NCBI GenBank assembly: GCA_017557535.1
Contig: JAFYYM010000070.1
Coordinates: 146,836 to 210,835, forward strand
From: Bacteroidales bacterium
GTDB taxonomy: Bacteria; Bacteroidota; Bacteroidia; Bacteroidales; UBA932
Reading direction: 5' to 3'
DNA: 64,000 nt
Under the pieces are notes generated by a model. It was not told where the DNA came from and did no database searches. It saw nothing but the letters and a program-made list of their open reading frames with translations. Positions 25,680 to 35,995 of the stretch are shown here, piece after piece (positions within the stretch are counted from its first letter, which is position 1; the number at the start of each line of letters is the position of its first letter). Position numbers and translations under genes: made by a program.

Positions 25680-26990
25680 ATGATATACCACCTTTTCCAA
25701 TATCTCGAGAGGTTCGACATCCCCGGACAGGGACTTTTCAAATACCTGTCTTTCAGGGCGATGTTGACAAGTGTGGCCGCCATATTGATCGCTGTCTTCA
25801 TCGGCCGCAGGATCATATCATGGCTCCAACGCAAACAGATTGGCGAGACGATCAGGGATCTTGGACTTGAGGGACAGATGCAGAAAAAGGGCACCCCTAC
25901 TATGGGTGGTATCATCATCATCATTTCCATCGTTGTCCCTGTCCTGTTGTTCTGCGACTTGTCCAACGTGTATCTCCAGCTCCTGCTCTTCACCACCCTC
26001 TGGTGTGGCGCTCTCGGTTTCGCTGATGACTATATCAAAGTATTCAAACACAATAAAGAGGGGTTGCACCCGAAAGTCAAGCTTCTGGCGCAGCTAATCC
26101 TCGGACTTGTGATCGGAATGACAGTCTGGCTCAGCAACGACATAGTGATCAGGGAGAAAGTGCCCGTGAGAGCAGGTGTGGACAATGTCGTGGAAAGAGG
26201 AGACAGGACCGCCCTCGACGTGGACTCGGAGGCACTCGTGGCTGAGGATTCGGGTTGGAAGATGGAGAATGTGGTCAAGAGCACAAAGACCACGATTCCT
26301 TTCGTAAAGGACAACGAATTCGACTACAAGTGGCTCTCCCCCTTCAAAGGCAGGTGGGGATGGTATTGCAAATGGGCCATTTACGTGCTAATGATCGTGA
26401 TCGTCATCACCGCATGTTCCAACGGCACCAACCTGACAGACGGGATGGATGGCCTCGCCGCAGGGACGAGCGCCATTGTGGGAGTGGTCCTTGGTGTACT
26501 CGCTTGGGTTGGCGGCAACTTAGTCAACTCCGACTACTTGAACATCATGTACATCCCCGGGAGCGGTGAGATAGCTATCTTCATGTCAGCCTTCGTCGGC
26601 GCCCTGATGGGATTCCTGTGGTTCAACTCCTACCCTGCCCAAGTGTTCATGGGCGACACAGGGAGCCTCACCATAGGAGGTATCATTGGAGTCAGCGCCG
26701 TGCTTATGCGCAAGGAGCTTCTCCTTCCCATCCTTTGCGGGATATTCCTTGTGGAGTCTCTCTCGGTCATCATGCAAAGGTATTACTTCAAGTACACTAA
26801 AAAGAAATATGGTGAGGGACACAGGATATTCAAGATGACTCCGCTCCATCACCACTACCAGAAAGAGGGCATTCCGGCCTTGATCCAAAAGCCGGTGCGC
26901 GCCATTCCGGAGGCTAAGATTGTAGCCAGGTTCTGGCTGATCGGGATCATCCTGGCGGTCGCGACCCTCGCTTTGCTGAAAGTCAGATAA
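25680..26990 (+). CDS. mraY: Phospho-N-acetylmuramoyl-pentapeptide-transferase
   Basis: A 436-residue polytopic membrane enzyme that transfers phospho-MurNAc-pentapeptide to undecaprenyl phosphate to make lipid I. The catalytic acidic motifs GFADDYIKVF (near 118) and NLTDGMDGLA (near 250) and the HHHYQKEG cytoplasmic His motif are present. It is about 70 residues longer than E. coli MraY because of an insertion of charged residues around 160-225, a feature of Bacteroidetes MraY proteins. Confidence 0.95.
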   Translation: MIYHLFQYLERFDIPGQGLFKYLSFRAMLTSVAAILIAVFIGRRIISWLQRKQIGETIRDLGLEGQMQKKGTPTMGGIIIIISIVVPVLLFCDLSNVYLQLLLFTTLWCGALGFADDYIKVFKHNKEGLHPKVKLLAQLILGLVIGMTVWLSNDIVIREKVPVRAGVDNVVERGDRTALDVDSEALVAEDSGWKMENVVKSTKTTIPFVKDNEFDYKWLSPFKGRWGWYCKWAIYVLMIVIVITACSNGTNLTDGMDGLAAGTSAIVGVVLGVLAWVGGNLVNSDYLNIMYIPGSGEIAIFMSAFVGALMGFLWFNSYPAQVFMGDTGSLTIGGIIGVSAVLMRKELLLPILCGIFLVESLSVIMQRYYFKYTKKKYGEGHRIFKMTPLHHHYQKEGIPALIQKPVRAIPEAKIVARFWLIGIILAVATLALLKVR

Positions 26991-27010
26991 TAAAGAAGAA
27001 TAAAAGATAT

Positions 27011-28351
27011 ATGAGCAGGATTGTAGTTTTGGGAGGAGGCGAGAGCGGTGTCGGAGCCGCTGTACTCGCGAAAGTTAAAGGATTCGATGTGTTTCTCTCG
27101 GATAACGGGGAGATCGCCGGGCATTATGCCGACGACCTGCGGAAGTGGGACATCCCCTTTGAGCAGGGTGGCCATACAGAGGATCTTATCCTCAATGCCG
27201 ACGAGGTGATCAAGAGCCCCGGAATACCCAGCACTGTTCCGATGATCCAGAAACTGGAGGCGCAAGGCACCCCTATAGTCTCGGAAATAGAGTTCGCCGG
27301 GAGGTACGACACCGCCAAGAAGATATGTATTACCGGAAGTAACGGAAAGACAACCACCACGTCCCTTATCTATTACCTCCTCCAGAATGCCGGACTTAAC
27401 GTTGGCCTGGGAGGCAATATCGGGAAGAGCTACGCCTATCAGGTGGCGACCGAGCATTTTGATTATTATGTCCTGGAAATCAGCAGTTTCCAACTAGATA
27501 ACTGCTATGAGTTCCATCCCGACATCGCCATAATCACGAATATCACGCCCGACCATCTCGACAGATATGGCTACCAGTTGGAGAACTATGTGAAAGCCAA
27601 ATTCAGGATCACCCGGAACCTCAGCCCGGAGGACTGCTTTATCTTCGACTCCGACGACGAGATCACTATTGATCATCTCAACAAGATTATTCTCTCCGCC
27701 AAGCGCCTACCCTTCACTCAGAAGACGGAGGTCGAACAGGGAGCGTTCCTGAAAGATGACAAGATTGTCGTCAGATATGAGGAAGAGGAATGTGACATAT
27801 TCCTCAAGGAACTAGCTCTCGGCGGTAAGCACAACATTTACAACTCAATGGCTGCCGCTCTCGCGGCGAAAGCCTCAGGAATTGACAATAAGACCATCCG
27901 GGAGTCTCTCGCCACCTTCCAACCTGTGGAACATAGGCTTGAACCGGTCTTGAGCATCAAGGACGTGCTTTACATCAATGACTCCAAAGCCACGAATGTT
28001 GACGCCGCATGGTATGCTCTTGAGTGCCAAAGCAAGCCCGTGGTCTGGATAGTCGGAGGCAAGGACAAAGGCAATGATTACGAGGTGCTTAAACCGCTGG
28101 TCAGAGACAAGGTCAAAGCTATTGTCTGCCTTGGAGTGGACAACACTAAGATCAAGGACGCTTTCGGCGACATCGTCGGAGCCGGTAGGCTTGTAGAGAC
28201 ACGCTCCGCCGCCGATGCGGTCAAGGAAGCCAGCAAGTTCGCCGAGGCTGGAGACGTTGTGCTCCTGAGCCCCTGCTGCGCGAGTTTTGACTTGTTCACC
28301 AGCTACGAAGACAGGGGAAGGAAGTTCAAAGAGGCTGTCAGAATGCTTTAG
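27011..28351 (+). CDS. murD: UDP-N-acetylmuramoyl-L-alanine--D-glutamate ligase
   Basis: 446 residues. An N-terminal Rossmann domain (VVLGGGESGVGAAVLA), the ATP loop ITGSNGKTTTTSLIYYLL, NITPDHLDRYG, and C-terminal INDSKATNVDAAWYAL and VWIVGGKDKGNDY are typical MurD signatures. It adds D-glutamate to UDP-MurNAc-L-Ala in the cytoplasm. It sits between mraY and ftsW in the usual order. Confidence 0.95.
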   Translation: MSRIVVLGGGESGVGAAVLAKVKGFDVFLSDNGEIAGHYADDLRKWDIPFEQGGHTEDLILNADEVIKSPGIPSTVPMIQKLEAQGTPIVSEIEFAGRYDTAKKICITGSNGKTTTTSLIYYLLQNAGLNVGLGGNIGKSYAYQVATEHFDYYVLEISSFQLDNCYEFHPDIAIITNITPDHLDRYGYQLENYVKAKFRITRNLSPEDCFIFDSDDEITIDHLNKIILSAKRLPFTQKTEVEQGAFLKDDKIVVRYEEEECDIFLKELALGGKHNIYNSMAAALAAKASGIDNKTIRESLATFQPVEHRLEPVLSIKDVLYINDSKATNVDAAWYALECQSKPVVWIVGGKDKGNDYEVLKPLVRDKVKAIVCLGVDNTKIKDAFGDIVGAGRLVETRSAADAVKEASKFAEAGDVVLLSPCCASFDLFTSYEDRGRKFKEAVRML

Positions 28352-28362
28352 GATAAAGGAAT

Positions 28363-29802
28363 ATGGCTGAAGAGAAGAGAAAAACCACTTTCTGGAACTT
28401 CTTCGATAACCTCGAGGGAGATAAGGTCGTGTGGATGATCGCCCTGATGTTGATGCTGATCTCCATCGTGGCCATCTTCTCCTCAACTTCCCAGCTGGCC
28501 ATATCCCAGAACACTTCCAGGATGGCCATAGTCACAGAGCAGATCAAGATTTCCCTCCTGGGACTGGTGTTCATAATCATATGCTACAACATCAGGAGCA
28601 TCGGATTCTTCAGGATATTCTCACAACTGGGTTACCTGGTCTCAATCTTCTTCCTGCTGATACTCGCGACTCACAAATCCGTGGGTCCCATAAAGCCTAT
28701 AATTGTCAACAGCGCTTGGAGAATCGTCCAGATCGGAGGATTCCAGCTCCATGTTTTCGAGGTCGTCAAAGTGGCGATGGTGATGTACCTGGCATGGGCA
28801 GTAAACGCTTACAGGAACGACAAATTCATGATAGCCAATCTTTTGGCAAAGAAATACTCGTTCTGGGGGAAGCCTATGGTGAAGAAAATAACTTACATTT
28901 ATATACCTATCTTCACCGTTTGCCTCGGTATCATGGTCGGAAGTCTTTCCAGTACCCTGTTCATAGGAGGCATCATGTTCATCACGATCCTGATTGGAGG
29001 AATCAGTGTCAAAGAGCTTGTGATACCAGGTCTTATCGCCGTCGGGTTGCTTTTAGGCTGTGTGGGAATAAACGCGGCTTCAAACAAACCGAGTGACCAG
29101 AAACCATTCCCTCACCTTGAGTCCGCCATCAACAGGTTGTCTACTGACAGCACAGAAAAGCGCATGGAGGCTATCCGCACGGCACCTCGCAACAGCAGCG
29201 AGTTCCAGGAAGCACTTGACAAGCTCAAGCAGCCTTTCAGCGCCAAGATAGCTATCCATGAAGGTGGACTGATCGGTAAGGGCCCCGGCAGGAGCACCCA
29301 GAGGTATGTGGTCCCAATCATGTTCGAGGACTACATGTTCAGCTTCATTGTCGAGGAATACGGATTGCTTGGAGGTATACTGGTTATCATACTATATATC
29401 AGTTTACTCGCCAGAGGATCAATAATCGCCCGCAACTGTGACAACCACTTCGCCAAGACCGCGGTAGCCGGACTGGTTATCCTGATCACCGGCCAGGCTA
29501 TGATGCATATCATGATTAACTGTGACATGGGTCCCTTGACCGGACAGACATTACCTCTGGTCAGTCATGGAAACTCATCGTTCCTGATGTTCAGCATCGC
29601 TTTCGGTATCATCTTGTCTATCAGCAAGATGGCCAGAAGAAAGATCGCCAGGGAGGCAGCCAAAGCCGCCCCTCTGGTGGAACATGAGGAGATAAACGAG
29701 ATAGAGAGCGGCTTGAATGACTTGGATGCCCTTGAGTCAGAGATTCCGATTCACGACAACGACATTCCCGATTACGGAATAGATGACCACAACAACGAAT
29801 AG
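28363..29802 (+). CDS. ftsW: Septal peptidoglycan glycosyltransferase FtsW
   Basis: A 479-residue SEDS-family membrane protein with about ten hydrophobic segments. A characteristic EEYGLLGGILVI segment (around 328) and QTLPLVSHGNSSFLMFSIAFG (split across 388-408) mark the SEDS core, and HEGGLIGKGPG lies in the large extracytoplasmic loop. The tail after about 430 is a hydrophilic, acidic extension. Position between murD and murG supports FtsW rather than RodA. Confidence 0.92.
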   Translation: MAEEKRKTTFWNFFDNLEGDKVVWMIALMLMLISIVAIFSSTSQLAISQNTSRMAIVTEQIKISLLGLVFIIICYNIRSIGFFRIFSQLGYLVSIFFLLILATHKSVGPIKPIIVNSAWRIVQIGGFQLHVFEVVKVAMVMYLAWAVNAYRNDKFMIANLLAKKYSFWGKPMVKKITYIYIPIFTVCLGIMVGSLSSTLFIGGIMFITILIGGISVKELVIPGLIAVGLLLGCVGINAASNKPSDQKPFPHLESAINRLSTDSTEKRMEAIRTAPRNSSEFQEALDKLKQPFSAKIAIHEGGLIGKGPGRSTQRYVVPIMFEDYMFSFIVEEYGLLGGILVIILYISLLARGSIIARNCDNHFAKTAVAGLVILITGQAMMHIMINCDMGPLTGQTLPLVSHGNSSFLMFSIAFGIILSISKMARRKIAREAAKAAPLVEHEEINEIESGLNDLDALESEIPIHDNDIPDYGIDDHNNE

Positions 29803-29814
29803 GAGGAAACCGTA

Positions 29815-30954
29815 ATGAACGAACCTTTGAGAGTGATAATAAGTGGAGGTGGTACCGGAGGACATATTTTTCCGGCGGTCTCCATCGCGAACAAGCTTAA
29901 GGAAATCAATCCCCAAACGGAGATCCTTTTCGTCGGAGCCAAAGGCAAGATGGAAATGGAGAAGGTGCCTGCTGCTGGATACAAGATAGTTGGGCTGCCC
30001 ATAACGGGACTCCAGAGGCAATTGACTATGAAAAACATCCTGAATGACATCAGCGTGCCTTTCAGGGTACTGTCCAGCATACGCAAAGCACGCCATCTGA
30101 TTAAAGAATTCAAGCCCCAAGTCGCTATAGGTGTGGGGGGATATGCAAGCGCTCCCCTTCTTATGGCCGCCACGAGAATGGGAATCCCCTCTTTGATCCA
30201 GGAGCAGAACGGTTTCGCCGGTCTCACCAACAAGAAACTCGGAGACAAGGTCCAGAGTATATGTGTCGCCTACGAGGGGATGGAGCGTTTCTTCCCCAAG
30301 GACAAGATAGTCATGACCGGGAACCCGATCAGGAGCGTGTTTGTGCCATGCACTTCGGAGATGAAAGAGGCCGGAGTCAAGGAATACGGTCTGGATCCGG
30401 CTAAAAAGCACATATTCATTGTTGGAGGTAGTCTCGGAAGCGCCAAGTTCAATGCCTGTGTCCGTAATTGGATAAGTGAGGGTTGCCCTGGTGCGGAGGG
30501 AGTCGATGTTCTCTGGCAATGCGGCAAATATTATAAACCGGAGGTGGACAAATTCATGGAGGAGGAGCAGAGGAAGAATCCCGATTTGGCCTCAAAGGTC
30601 AAATATTCCGACTTCATCGGAAGAATGGATCTCGCCTACGCCGCGGCGGATGTCGTGATCTCAAGGTCCGGCGCCAGCAGCGTATCAGAGCTTTGCGCGG
30701 CTCATAAGGCGGTGATATTCGTACCTTCTCCCAATGTGGCCGAGGATCACCAGACCCACAATGCCATGGCCTTGGTTCGGAAAGATGCCGCGATGATAGT
30801 CAAGGATGCCGATGCTGTGGAAAAGATGATCCCCACGGCTCTCGAGCTCCTGAAAGATACTGAGAAGATAAAGACTCTTGAAGATAACGCCGGTAAAATG
30901 GCGCTGCCAGATGCGGCGACTAAGATAGCCGAGGAAGTCTACAAGCTTATTTAA
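29815..30954 (+). CDS. murG: UDP-N-acetylglucosamine--undecaprenyl-PP-MurNAc-pentapeptide GlcNAc transferase
   Basis: A 379-residue GT28 glycosyltransferase that makes lipid II on the inner face of the membrane. Motifs: GGGTGGHIFPAVSIA at the N terminus, GVGGYASAPLLMAA, IQEQNGFAGLTNK, VVGGSLGSAKFN type loop (written here IVGGSLGSAKFN), SRSGASSVSELCA and PSPNVAEDHQTHNA. Preceded by a recognisable GGAGG ribosome binding site (29802-29807), one of few in the cluster. Confidence 0.95.
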   Translation: MNEPLRVIISGGGTGGHIFPAVSIANKLKEINPQTEILFVGAKGKMEMEKVPAAGYKIVGLPITGLQRQLTMKNILNDISVPFRVLSSIRKARHLIKEFKPQVAIGVGGYASAPLLMAATRMGIPSLIQEQNGFAGLTNKKLGDKVQSICVAYEGMERFFPKDKIVMTGNPIRSVFVPCTSEMKEAGVKEYGLDPAKKHIFIVGGSLGSAKFNACVRNWISEGCPGAEGVDVLWQCGKYYKPEVDKFMEEEQRKNPDLASKVKYSDFIGRMDLAYAAADVVISRSGASSVSELCAAHKAVIFVPSPNVAEDHQTHNAMALVRKDAAMIVKDADAVEKMIPTALELLKDTEKIKTLEDNAGKMALPDAATKIAEEVYKLI

Positions 30955-30960
30955 GAGATT

Positions 30961-32325
30961 ATGTCAGATTATTCAAAGATATATTTCATCGGGATAGGCG
31001 GCATCGGCATGAGCGCCATAGCCAGGTACTACAAAATCAAAGGCTACCCTGTCGCCGGATACGACCGTACTCCTTCAGATCTCACACACCAGTTGGAGGA
31101 AGAAGGAATACACGTCCATTATACCGATGACCCGGATTATATCCCTAAAGATGTAGCTTCCACACTCGTGGTATACACACCCGCGGTGCCAGATGATCTC
31201 GGGGAGATGGTATACGTCAAGGAGCACGGATACACCTTGGTGAAACGGTCCAGGATGCTCGGCGAGCTGTCTTCCGGGCAGACATGCCTCGCGGTTGCCG
31301 GCACACATGGAAAAACCACCACCAGCACCCTTCTGGCGCATATTATCACGGAATCCGGCTCTGGATGCTCCGCTTTCCTCGGAGGTATTTCAAAGAATTA
31401 CGGGACTAACCTCCTGGTTAGCCAGACACCCGTTTTCGTGGCTGAAGCTGACGAATATGACCGCTCATTCCTGCAACTTCATCCGGCTGTCGCCGTGATC
31501 ACGGCGATGGACGCTGACCATCTCGATATATACGGGACTCACGAGGAATACTGCAAAGCTTTCAAGGCTTTCGCTTCTCAGGTATCCCGCTGCGTCATCA
31601 TTAAGAAGGGCCTGGATATCACCCCTAATGACACTGGCGCCAAGATAATGACATACAGCTACAATGACACCTCCGCTGATTTTCATGCGGTGGATGCGAA
31701 ACCTGATGAACTCGGTCACTATATATTTGACCTGGTCTATCCGGGAGGTGTCATCAAAGATGTCAGATGCGGTGTGCCCGGGTGGGTCAATGTGGAGAAC
31801 AGTGTCGCCGCCGCGGCTGTGTGCCTGACTCAGGGGATTCCCGCCGAATGCGTCAAGGCGTCAATCGGAACTTTCGCGGGAGTGATGAGAAGGCTGGATG
31901 TCCATGTGGCCAGTCCCTCCCTCACGTACATTGACGACTATGCCCACCACCCCAGAGAGCTCGCAAGCGCGATTTCCTCCATTAGGATGATGTACCCCGG
32001 CAGAAAGCTTACTGCGGTCTTCCAGCCGCACCTGTTCACTCGGACAAGAGACTTCGCCGGAGAGTTCGCGGAGGCTCTCAGCGCCGTGGACAAACTCATA
32101 TTACTGGACATATACCCGGCCAGGGAGGAACCCATCCCTGGAGTGACTTCAGAGATTATCTATAAGAAGGTCACCGCTCCTGAGAAGGTTATGCTGAAGA
32201 AAGAGGAGCTGATGGATTATTTGGCGAAAGAGCCTGTGGATGTTCTCGCCACCTTTGGGGCCGGCAACATAGACAGATTTATCGAGCCCATCACAAAGGC
32301 GCTTGAAGAAAGACTTGGGAAATGA
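30961..32325 (+). CDS. murC: UDP-N-acetylmuramate--L-alanine ligase
   Basis: 454 residues. IYFIGIGGIGMSAIARYY at the N terminus, the ATP loop VAGTHGKTTTSTLLA, EADEYDRSFLQL and DDYAHHPRELASAI are diagnostic. It adds the first amino acid to UDP-MurNAc. The stop overlaps the ftsQ start by four bases (ATGA). Confidence 0.96.
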   Translation: MSDYSKIYFIGIGGIGMSAIARYYKIKGYPVAGYDRTPSDLTHQLEEEGIHVHYTDDPDYIPKDVASTLVVYTPAVPDDLGEMVYVKEHGYTLVKRSRMLGELSSGQTCLAVAGTHGKTTTSTLLAHIITESGSGCSAFLGGISKNYGTNLLVSQTPVFVAEADEYDRSFLQLHPAVAVITAMDADHLDIYGTHEEYCKAFKAFASQVSRCVIIKKGLDITPNDTGAKIMTYSYNDTSADFHAVDAKPDELGHYIFDLVYPGGVIKDVRCGVPGWVNVENSVAAAAVCLTQGIPAECVKASIGTFAGVMRRLDVHVASPSLTYIDDYAHHPRELASAISSIRMMYPGRKLTAVFQPHLFTRTRDFAGEFAEALSAVDKLILLDIYPAREEPIPGVTSEIIYKKVTAPEKVMLKKEELMDYLAKEPVDVLATFGAGNIDRFIEPITKALEERLGK

Positions 32326-33098
32326 AGAAAGGACTTAAGATAGTCATCATTGTCTCGGCAGCCTGCCTGCTCGGCCTCGCCATCCTGGCGATATTCGGGA
32401 TGAACGGGGAGAGGAAGCGCCAGCTTACCTGCGGCGGAGTCAACGTGGTGTTCGCCGACGGCTACAATTTCGTGACATCGGAGGACATCGAAGGCTATCT
32501 TTCCCAAGAATATGGAGCATATATAGGGCAACGTCTGGACAGTGTCGACCTGGCCAAAGTCGAGAGGATACTAGACAACAAAAGCGCCATTTTGAAGACC
32601 GAGGCTTACACCACCCCGGACGGAATGTTGAACGTGAAGGTGTTCCAGAGGGAGCCGGTAATAAGGTTCCAGAAAGGTGGAAACGGATTCTATGCCGACG
32701 AGAAAGGCTTCCTGTTCCCGCTCCAGAGCAACTACACCTCTCAGGTCCCGATCATAGACGGCGACGTGCCCCTGACATTCGAGAGCGGGTACAAAGGCGA
32801 GCCGGTGACCCAAAAAGAGAAAGATTGGCTTAGGGATATCATCTCTCTAACCAACTACATGAAGAATTCCAAGACATGGTCTGAGAATATCAGCCAGATC
32901 TCAGTGAGACCTGGTGGAGACCTGGTGATGATCCCGAGGCAGGGAAAAGAGACATTCATCTTCGGGCATCCGGACGGTTTTGAGGAGAAGTTCTCCAAGA
33001 TGGAGAAATACTACACCACGATTCTCCCGGAGAAGGGGGAAGGCTATTACTCTACGGTCAATTTGAAATATAACGGTCAGATAATCTGCAGGAAATAA
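32322..33098 (+). CDS. ftsQ: Cell division protein FtsQ
   Basis: 258 residues with one N-terminal transmembrane segment (IVIIVSAACLLGLAILAIFG), a POTRA-like region (FVTSEDIEGYL... LAKVERILDNKSAIL...TPDGMLNVKVFQREPV) and a beta-rich C-terminal domain. The POTRA start and the place between murC and ftsA identify it as FtsQ (DivIB), the scaffold for FtsL and FtsB. Confidence 0.87.
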   Translation: MKKGLKIVIIVSAACLLGLAILAIFGMNGERKRQLTCGGVNVVFADGYNFVTSEDIEGYLSQEYGAYIGQRLDSVDLAKVERILDNKSAILKTEAYTTPDGMLNVKVFQREPVIRFQKGGNGFYADEKGFLFPLQSNYTSQVPIIDGDVPLTFESGYKGEPVTQKEKDWLRDIISLTNYMKNSKTWSENISQISVRPGGDLVMIPRQGKETFIFGHPDGFEEKFSKMEKYYTTILPEKGEGYYSTVNLKYNGQIICRK

Positions 33099-33105
33099 TA
33101 TCAAT

Positions 33106-34695
33106 ATGGAAGAAAGACACATAGCGTCAGTCGACCTGGGCACATCGAAACTGGCAGTCTGCGTCGCCAGGATCATGGGCCAGGATGTACAGGTGATTTA
33201 TTACAGGGAAACACCCTCGCAAGGAATCCGGTACAGTTACGTCAACAATCCCGGAAAGGTGGAGGGTGTCCTCAGGGAAGCTCTCACACAGGCACAACAG
33301 GAGCTTAAGATCAAGATCCAGCAAGTGATCGTTGGTCTGCCCAGATACTATGTCCGCCAGGAAAGCGCCTCCGCCAGCATGGTGAGGACCGATGCCGACT
33401 CACAGATAGAAGAAAGTGAGGTCAAGACCCTGAAGTCCATGGCTCTGGAGGAATATCCTCTCAGTGACTCCAAAAACGAGGTGATTTACGGGGCCGTGGC
33501 ACAGTCCTTCTCGACCGAAGACAGCCTCAACGAGTTGGAGAATGAGATCGTGGGCATGACCGCGGAGAAGCTTGAGGGAAATTTCAAGGTTTTCATTGGA
33601 AGCAGGAGACACTCGATTAATATCGATAACGTCTTCAACAGCATGGGCATAGCCATCGCCAAGAAGTATTTCACACCCGGGATCACCGCCAGGGCCGTCT
33701 TGAAAGAGGAGCAGATGGAAAACGGTGTCGCCTTGATAGACATCGGTGCCGGAGTCAGCTCCGTGACCATATTCAAAGGAAAGATCATGAGATACTATGC
33801 CGCTATACCGTTCGGCGGCAACAGCATCACGAGGGACATCAAGACCGAGTGCAATTTCTCGTTTGATCTGGCCGAGAACATCAAGAGAGCCTATGGGGCT
33901 TGCATGCCCAGCAAGCTCTCGGCTATGGGAGAGAAATCCATCCAGATAGTGGACGAGAATGACGAGCCAACCGCCCAAGTGACTGTCAAATACATCTCGG
34001 AGATCATCTCCGCCAGGATGAAAGAGATTATAGAGGCTCTCCTTTATCACATACAGGCCAGCGGATATGCCAGTGAGGATCTCCTCAGGGCAGGAGTTGT
34101 CGTGACTGGAGGTGGTGCGGAGATCGTGAATTGCGCCAATTACATAAAAGACCTGTCAGGTTATTCCGTCAAGATCGGCTATCCAAGAAGATTCTTCTCC
34201 TGCGAAGGCTGCCCGGAAGCGGGTGAGGCATCGGCTGCCACATCAATGGGCATGATCATGGCCGCCAAGGGAGACAAGATGCTGAATTGCGTCAATGAGG
34301 CACCAGCCCGGAGGTATTGGACTGCCCCGAAACCATCTGGAATCAATTCCCGCCTTGCCGTAGCTGAGAACCAGCCTGCAGAGGTGCCCGAGACTGATGT
34401 AACGGTCAATGAGCCTGCCGAGGCGCCTTCAGAGACAGCAGTCGTCACGGAACCTGCGATTGAGGAAGCTGTCATCGCGGCACAGGACGAAGGAGGCTCC
34501 ACAGTGTTCGACGAACCCACAGAAGAAGAGCTGAAGGAATACGAAAAGCGTAAGGGAGAAAAAGGAAACAAGCCTCCGAAACCGCCTAGAAAGCCCAGGA
34601 CCAGGCCGACGTTCACTTGGTTCAAGCATATTCAGAGCACCATAAGCAAGGCCGCCGGGGACATTTTCGATGACATGGAAAACGAGGATATTTAA
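33106..34695 (+). CDS. ftsA: Cell division protein FtsA
   Basis: A 529-residue actin-family protein that anchors FtsZ to the membrane. It has the phosphate-1 motif ASVDLGTSKLAVCVA, the SHS2/1C domain, phosphate-2 VALIDIGAGVSSVTIF, and the adenosine motif GVVVTGGGAEIVN. It is about 110 residues longer than E. coli FtsA because of a Pro/Glu-rich linker (about 420-490) and a basic Pro-Lys segment; the last helix (FTWFKHIQSTISKAAG) is likely the membrane-targeting amphipathic helix. Long linkers of this kind occur in Bacteroidetes FtsA. Confidence 0.93.
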   Translation: MEERHIASVDLGTSKLAVCVARIMGQDVQVIYYRETPSQGIRYSYVNNPGKVEGVLREALTQAQQELKIKIQQVIVGLPRYYVRQESASASMVRTDADSQIEESEVKTLKSMALEEYPLSDSKNEVIYGAVAQSFSTEDSLNELENEIVGMTAEKLEGNFKVFIGSRRHSINIDNVFNSMGIAIAKKYFTPGITARAVLKEEQMENGVALIDIGAGVSSVTIFKGKIMRYYAAIPFGGNSITRDIKTECNFSFDLAENIKRAYGACMPSKLSAMGEKSIQIVDENDEPTAQVTVKYISEIISARMKEIIEALLYHIQASGYASEDLLRAGVVVTGGGAEIVNCANYIKDLSGYSVKIGYPRRFFSCEGCPEAGEASAATSMGMIMAAKGDKMLNCVNEAPARRYWTAPKPSGINSRLAVAENQPAEVPETDVTVNEPAEAPSETAVVTEPAIEEAVIAAQDEGGSTVFDEPTEEELKEYEKRKGEKGNKPPKPPRKPRTRPTFTWFKHIQSTISKAAGDIFDDMENEDI

Positions 34696-34699
34696 AAAG

Positions 34700-35983
34700 A
34701 TGAGACCAATGGGAGAGTTTGACAATTTCGATATAGCCGAGTCCAGTGACTGGACTCCGATTCAGTCCATGATCAAAGTCATCGGCGTAGGCGGCGGAGG
34801 ATGCAACGCTGTCAACTACATGTTCCGGGAAAATGTGGAGGGTTGCAGCTTTATAGTCTGCAACACCGACCGCCAGGCCCTCGAGGAGAGCCCCGTGCCG
34901 GTCAAGATCCACATCGGACGCAACGCTCTCGGAGCCGGGACTGACCCTGTGAAGGGACGCAATGCGGCCCTTGAGGCAGAGGAACAAATTGAGAAAGTGG
35001 TACTTAACGATGGTACCCAGATGCTCTTCATTACAGCCGGAATGGGTGGTGGAACCGGAACCGGGGCCGCCCCCCAGATAGCGAAGATGGCCAAGGACAA
35101 GGGCATCCTCACAGTAGCCGTAGTCACAATACCCTTCGAGAACGAGGGGGACATGGCCCTCTCCAGGGCCATCGACGGCATACATGAGCTCGTCAAAAAT
35201 GTCGACAGCCTGCTGATTATCAACAACGAGAAGCTGTATGATTTCTTCGGTGGGCTCCTTATTCATGACGCGTTCCCGAAAGCGGATGAGGTACTCGCCA
35301 CAGCCGTGAGGGGTATCACTGAGATCATCTCCAAGCCCGGCTACATCAATGTGGACTTTGAGGACATCAAGACCATGATGAAGAACAGTGGAATGGCTTT
35401 GATGGGGGCTGGAATAGGATCAGGAGAGAATCGTATCGAGGAAGCCGTTCAAGGCGCCCTCCACTCCCCTCTCCTGAACGATTTCGATCTCACGACCGCG
35501 AAGAACCTGCTCATCAACATCACTTGCGGAAAGAATGAGAAGGGATTGACGATGGACGACCTGAAGGAAATCAATGCCAAAATCGCCGACTACACCGGCA
35601 ATGTCAACAAGTTCAAGACCGGACTCGTGTGGGAGACTGATCCGGAGATAGGTGACAAGGTCAAGATTACGGCTATCGCTACCGGCTTTAAAGTCAATGA
35701 CTTATCCAAGATTACCAAAACCGATCTCGGCAACCTTATAATCATAGGCAAAGACTTCAAGTTCGAGAGGCGTAACATGGTTGGAGCGGAGGATGTCAAC
35801 ATATCGGATCTCCCTTCTGGGATGAATATGATAGGTTACAATGCCGCCGATAATGTCAAGCGATATCACTTTGACATAGACCGCAAGCCGGCGCTTGTGG
35901 TAGCGCCTGGAGAAAGCATCGGGGAACTCGAGAGTGTCCCGGCTATTAAAAGAATGGTCCGGCAGGAGAAAGAGAACAATTAA
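34700..35983 (+). CDS. ftsZ: Cell division GTPase FtsZ
   Basis: 427 residues from the ATG at 34700; an in-frame upstream start at 34670 lies inside ftsA and is less likely. GTP-binding motifs: VGGGGCNAVNYM, the tubulin signature GGGTGTGAAP near residue 115, NVDSLLIINNEKL, and the T7 loop NVDFEDIKTMM. The globular part ends near 325 and is followed by a divergent linker and a C-terminal VPAIKRMVRQ peptide that corresponds to the FtsA-binding tail. It is the last gene of the division cluster. Confidence 0.95.
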   Translation: MRPMGEFDNFDIAESSDWTPIQSMIKVIGVGGGGCNAVNYMFRENVEGCSFIVCNTDRQALEESPVPVKIHIGRNALGAGTDPVKGRNAALEAEEQIEKVVLNDGTQMLFITAGMGGGTGTGAAPQIAKMAKDKGILTVAVVTIPFENEGDMALSRAIDGIHELVKNVDSLLIINNEKLYDFFGGLLIHDAFPKADEVLATAVRGITEIISKPGYINVDFEDIKTMMKNSGMALMGAGIGSGENRIEEAVQGALHSPLLNDFDLTTAKNLLINITCGKNEKGLTMDDLKEINAKIADYTGNVNKFKTGLVWETDPEIGDKVKITAIATGFKVNDLSKITKTDLGNLIIIGKDFKFERRNMVGAEDVNISDLPSGMNMIGYNAADNVKRYHFDIDRKPALVVAPGESIGELESVPAIKRMVRQEKENN

Positions 35984-35995
35984 CAAGCCACTAAA